Source: Firmicutes bacterium HGW-Firmicutes-7
GTDB taxonomy: Bacteria > Bacillota > Clostridia > Lachnospirales > Vallitaleaceae
Assembly (NCBI GenBank): GCA_002841375.1
Contig: PGZO01000003.1
Location: 62,001 to 126,000 of the forward strand
Direction of reading: 5' to 3'
DNA: 64,000 bases
In this document: in pieces, positions 61,159 through 64,000 of the stretch
Layout: each line of letters starts with the position of its first letter
Numbering within the stretch: the first letter of the stretch is position 1
The notes under the pieces: generated by a model
Told to the model about the DNA's origin: nothing
Seen by the model: the letters and a program-made list of their open reading frames with translations, nothing else
Database searches by the model: none
Position numbers and translations under genes: made by a program

Positions 61159-62106
61159 TTAGTTAATATTAAATACATAATTATATAAAGATCCATGTTT
61201 AAGTTCATCCGTAATTATTTCAAATAAAAGGTCTCTAAAATATTTATTAGGCATTGCATTATAGATTACCCTATATTTCTCAACTGCACCTAATTCTCCT
61301 AATAGCGCTTTTTTTATTCCTTCTAAATATGTTTCTGGTTTTTCATAAGAAACATCTGTTAACGGTTCAACTACCTCACCGGTCAAATCTTCATATATAT
61401 CCCTGAAATAAACATTATGTTTGCTTTCATCATCTCTAATCGCTGTAATCATATCTTTTTGTTCTTGATCTGGTGCGAGTGCAATGAGGTCATTATAAAA
61501 AAGTTCATCTTCTCTTTCACCCTCTATTGCATCTTTAATGAGCACAAGTGCTTCTCTTAATTCTTCCGGATTATATTCATCAATAAGATATGGTTGATTA
61601 TAATCCATTTGTGGTTGATAGAAATCGTTCATTGGCGCACTAGGGTCCATCGGTTGTCTGAAATCCAGTGGCGTCCTTGGATCCACTGGCTGGTTAATAT
61701 CCATTGGGCGTCTATTATTTAGTGGCTGATTATTGTCCATGGGCCTTCTGATGTTCAACGGTTCATTGTCCATCGGTCTTCTGTTGTTCAACGGTTCATT
61801 GTCCATCGGTCTTCTGTTGTTCAACGGCTCATTGTCCATGGGCCTTCTGTTGTTCAACGGCTCATTGTCCATGGGCCTTCTGTTGTTCAACGGCTCATTG
61901 TCCATGGGCCTTCTGTTGTTCAACGGTTCATTGTCCATGGGCCTTCTGTTGTTCAACGGCTCATTGTCCATGGGCCTTCTATTGTTCATTGGTTGGTCAT
62001 CGTCCATCGGATAATTAATCTGTCTATTATTATTATATTGGTTTATATACGCTTTAGGATAGCTATTTCCATAGTCCTTCCGCATTGATCTAGGAAAATA
62101 AAACAT
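61159..62106 (-). CDS. Ferritin-like protein with tandem-repeat N-terminal extension
   Basis: This 315-residue protein has two parts. The first 165 residues are a polar low-complexity extension, including seven near-exact copies of an 11-residue unit (RRPMDNEPLNN) followed by looser variants. The C-terminal 150 residues form a ferritin/rubrerythrin-like four-helix domain: IEGEREDELFYNDL, DDESKHNVYFRD, LLGELGAVEKYR and DELKHGSLY. Each carries a Glu or the E-x-x-H motif expected for a diiron centre. Such domains store iron or act on peroxide. AGGTATTTTT lies before the ATG. The repeat region is charged and likely disordered, perhaps for anchoring. It is followed by the Glu-rich micro-protein gene. 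Confidence 0.82.
   Translation of the reverse strand: MFYFPRSMRKDYGNSYPKAYINQYNNNRQINYPMDDDQPMNNRRPMDNEPLNNRRPMDNEPLNNRRPMDNEPLNNRRPMDNEPLNNRRPMDNEPLNNRRPMDNEPLNNRRPMDNEPLNIRRPMDNNQPLNNRRPMDINQPVDPRTPLDFRQPMDPSAPMNDFYQPQMDYNQPYLIDEYNPEELREALVLIKDAIEGEREDELFYNDLIALAPDQEQKDMITAIRDDESKHNVYFRDIYEDLTGEVVEPLTDVSYEKPETYLEGIKKALLGELGAVEKYRVIYNAMPNKYFRDLLFEIITDELKHGSLYNYVFNIN
61761..61991. repeat. Seven 33-bp tandem repeats in the ferritin-like gene
   Basis: Seven consecutive 33-base units (61761-61793, 61794-61826, and so on to 61991) encode the 11-residue unit of the ferritin-like protein. The units fall into two sub-types (CATCGGTC and CATGGGCC in the middle), which shows stepwise duplication. A diverged eighth unit lies at 61725-61760. 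The array keeps the reading frame. Confidence 0.92.
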
Positions 62107-62176
62107 AAAAATACCTGACTTATCGTTTTACTCCATCATATGGTTAAGCTATTATTTTGGTGCTTGTCTAAAGGTT

Positions 62177-62848
62177 TTAACCTCCTAAAGTAACATCAGA
62201 TGTTTGATACCATCTTAGTGCTTCATAGAATTGATCCTTATTAAAATCGGGCCAATAATCTTCAACAACATAAAAGTCAGAATAAACTGACTGAATAGGC
62301 AAAAACCCGCTAAGTCTTCTTCTACCACCCCATCTGATTATTAAGTCAACTCTTGAAATATCACATGAAGCTATACTAGCGTATAAATCAATCTTTTTTT
62401 GTTCTTCATTATTTGAACGATATGCATGATTTAAATCCCATTGCCAATCATAATTCACTAAAAAATTAATATTTATTAACCCATGTCCAAAGTGCACGCG
62501 TTTATTAACATATTTAATAAGTTGTTTAGGAAAAACGGTTGAATTCTCATTTCCTATCACTAATAAATTTGCATCTCGATTAGCAAGAATCTCTACTGCA
62601 TCAACACATGCCTTTACAAACGCCTTCGTCTGTACCGAGGTCCTTTTTGTATTATCCATGGTAAAGCCATAAAAAGTTGCTTCCTTTACTCCTAACTGGA
62701 GCATTAATTCATATAACTCAAACCCTGGCATTATTCCATGTTCATAGCCTTGTTGTTTTTCATAATTATTAGATTCTGCCCATCTTCTATTTCCATCAGG
62801 GATAATGCCAATATGATTTGGAATTCTAGTAAATAAATTTTTTTCCAC
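62177..62848 (-). CDS. UppS-family prenyltransferase, divergent
   Basis: This 223-residue protein belongs to the cis-prenyltransferase (UppS) family: HIGIIPDGNRRWAES at residues 11-25, FYGFTMDNTKR, and the conserved C-terminal RVDLIIRWGGRRRLSGF then SVYSDFYVVEDYWPDF. UppS makes undecaprenyl diphosphate for wall synthesis. This copy differs at the usual IRTxGExRLSNF (here IRWGGRRRLSGF), so it may be a paralogue making another chain or substrate. GTG at 62846-62848 is preceded by GGAG at 7 bases; a TTG one codon earlier is less well spaced. It follows the Gfo/Idh gene by 22 bases, so the two are probably co-transcribed. Confidence 0.82.
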   Translation of the reverse strand: MEKNLFTRIPNHIGIIPDGNRRWAESNNYEKQQGYEHGIMPGFELYELMLQLGVKEATFYGFTMDNTKRTSVQTKAFVKACVDAVEILANRDANLLVIGNENSTVFPKQLIKYVNKRVHFGHGLININFLVNYDWQWDLNHAYRSNNEEQKKIDLYASIASCDISRVDLIIRWGGRRRLSGFLPIQSVYSDFYVVEDYWPDFNKDQFYEALRWYQTSDVTLGG

Positions 62849-62870
62849 CAATGTTCTCCTTAATCACCTG

Positions 62871-63896
62871 TTAATCCACTGTTAATGATTTCTTTTTATT
62901 GGCTGATTTTAAAATTGTAAATAAAATCCTTTCATCTTGAACTTCAACATTTGGTGTAACTGCAATATCTTCTTCACCAATAAGGGCATTATAAAAATTT
63001 TTAAATTCATTGTAATATCCTCTATCTGGTGTATAATAATATATCTCGTGACTGTCGTCTTCTTTATACATAACATTAATCGCACCACACATACTATCTT
63101 CTAAATAAATCGTTCCCTCGGTTCCAAAAATTCTAAAACCAACCAATGGATATTGGAGTTCTTTTCCTTTGAGACAGTAATTATATGAGCCGACTAACCC
63201 ATTTTTAAATAGCAAAATTGAATTGATTACAGAATAAGGAGCATAATCCTCTTTTAATGGAATACCAAATGCAGAAACAGACTCTACTTCTCCAAAAATA
63301 TACTCTAAAGTAGCAATATCATGAACACCTGCATCTAAAATCACGCCTCCCTTGAATTCTGGGTGTTGACGCCATTCCTTCGCTGCAAATGTATCCTTCG
63401 TCATTGAATCTTCAAAATTGGATATATTATTTTTAATAAAATATAGTACATCTCCAATTTTATTTTCTTCAATAATATTTTTTATCATATTATTTTCTTC
63501 ATTATAGCGAAAATTTTCTGCAATTAATATTTTAACGTCATATTTAGATTGCAACCTCAAATAATCCTCTGCTTGATCTAAACTAGGTGCTAATGGTTTT
63601 TCACAAATAATATTAAACCCTGCTTTCGCAACTTCTTCGGAAACAAGGTAGTTTAACTCTATAGGGACCGCAATATTAACAACATCAATTTCTTCACCAT
63701 TAAGCATATCATGATAATCCGTATAAATATGGTCCGTCGTTAATCCAACTTCATTTGCAGCTTGTACCAATCTATCTTCGTTATCATTAGAAAGTGCCAC
63801 AATTTCATAATAATCTTTTAATTCTTTTAGTGCTGGCAAATGAAGTCTTTCCCATGCCATTCCCGTACCAATTACTGCTAATCTTAATTTTGTCAT
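62871..63896 (-). CDS. Gfo/Idh/MocA-family oxidoreductase
   Basis: This 341-residue oxidoreductase has the N-terminal Rossmann loop AVIGTGMAWERLHLPAL, the EKPL segment (NIICEKPLAPSLDQ, near residue 97) and a C-terminal domain with GGVILDAGVHDIATLEY holding a candidate catalytic His. The sugar substrate is unknown; it shares only the general family with the protein at 59804. Its ATG is preceded by AAGGTGG at 12 bases. It is the first gene of the short leftward unit with the UppS-like gene. This pairing with a prenyltransferase hints at glycolipid or polyprenyl-sugar chemistry, which is inference only. Confidence 0.87.
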   Translation of the reverse strand: MTKLRLAVIGTGMAWERLHLPALKELKDYYEIVALSNDNEDRLVQAANEVGLTTDHIYTDYHDMLNGEEIDVVNIAVPIELNYLVSEEVAKAGFNIICEKPLAPSLDQAEDYLRLQSKYDVKILIAENFRYNEENNMIKNIIEENKIGDVLYFIKNNISNFEDSMTKDTFAAKEWRQHPEFKGGVILDAGVHDIATLEYIFGEVESVSAFGIPLKEDYAPYSVINSILLFKNGLVGSYNYCLKGKELQYPLVGFRIFGTEGTIYLEDSMCGAINVMYKEDDSHEIYYYTPDRGYYNEFKNFYNALIGEEDIAVTPNVEVQDERILFTILKSANKKKSLTVD

Positions 63897-64000
63897 AATA
63901 AATAAAAACCACCTTTTAATGTTATAATTTCTCTTTTAGTATTTGCGGTTTTTATATAATTATTCGGCATTCTAATAGACTATTTTTAGTTCATATCCAT

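Noticed and set aside
61761-61991. CRISPR-like array
   Set aside because: Units are contiguous 33-bp coding repeats without unique spacers.
61733-62014. Plus-strand repeat ORF (GSLSMGLLLFN units)
   Set aside because: It is the antisense reading of the 33-bp repeats in the ferritin-like gene; the minus frame continues into a clear diiron domain.

Overview
The window looks like chromosomal DNA of a low-GC anaerobic Firmicute of the class Clostridia. The support is AT-rich codon use, strong AGGAGG-type ribosome binding sites with frequent TTG/GTG starts, an [FeFe]-hydrogenase maturase (HydE), several secreted proteins with copper-amine-oxidase-N-terminal-like (stalk) domains, an ADP-forming acyl-CoA synthetase and strong sigma-A type promoters. 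The genus cannot be fixed from the sequence. I saw no rRNA or tRNA genes, no CRISPR array, and no insertion sequence or prophage.

Layout. 1-5.4 kb: a DUF2752 membrane protein coupled to a dynamin-like GTPase, then two secreted stalk-domain proteins, one carrying an RCC1 propeller. 5.8-9.9 kb: a four-carbon sugar-acid operon (KdgT-type permease, DUF1537 kinase, PdxA2-type dehydrogenase, DeoR regulator) behind a promoter whose -35 box lies in a palindrome. 10.1-19.3 kb: a divergent regulon that resembles 5-methylthioribose/5-deoxyribose disposal. Leftward it encodes an NhaC-family transporter, an MtnK-type kinase, an MtnA-type isomerase, a D-2-hydroxyacid dehydrogenase, an FGGY kinase and a class II aldolase. 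Rightward it encodes a DeoR regulator and an iron alcohol dehydrogenase. A TTGTAGTT box lies on each of the two divergent promoters. This is the most interesting part of the window, because two of its enzymes have no place in the known pathway.

19.4-33 kb: a lipase-like hydrolase, a 50-residue asparagine-rich micro-protein, and a leftward envelope cluster (small Cys/His-rich membrane proteins, a membrane-fused spermidine-synthase-like protein, an isoprenylcysteine-methyltransferase-family protein, Lgt, a NusG-II protein, a histidine-kinase relic, and a PBP2 with a large insertion). A MacAB-like export system follows. 33-35 kb: small proteins of unknown function. 34.7-42 kb: agmatine-to-putrescine enzymes AguB and AguA, a thioesterase, a VanY-like carboxypeptidase, a MATE transporter and LeuS. 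42-48 kb: an EamA transporter, ADP-forming acyl-CoA synthetase, and a HydE / uridine kinase / TtcA-like operon. 48-58 kb: an NlpC/P60 hydrolase, an ABC-F protein, a UPF0316 protein, a Crp/Fnr regulator divergent from a ferredoxin, a CHASE4-like GGDEF protein, a lipoprotein, a DUF1294 protein, a HAD phosphatase and an isochorismatase-family hydrolase. 58-64 kb: an EamA transporter, two Gfo/Idh oxidoreductases, a ferritin-like protein with seven 33-bp tandem repeats beside a Glu-rich micro-protein, and a divergent UppS-family prenyltransferase.

Many starts were moved downstream of the longest open frame because a clear ribosome binding site sits at an internal ATG/GTG/TTG. Seven small ORFs or remnants (20430, 23496, 25437, 25578, 33545, 60954 and the partial gene at position 1) were read directly from the sequence.
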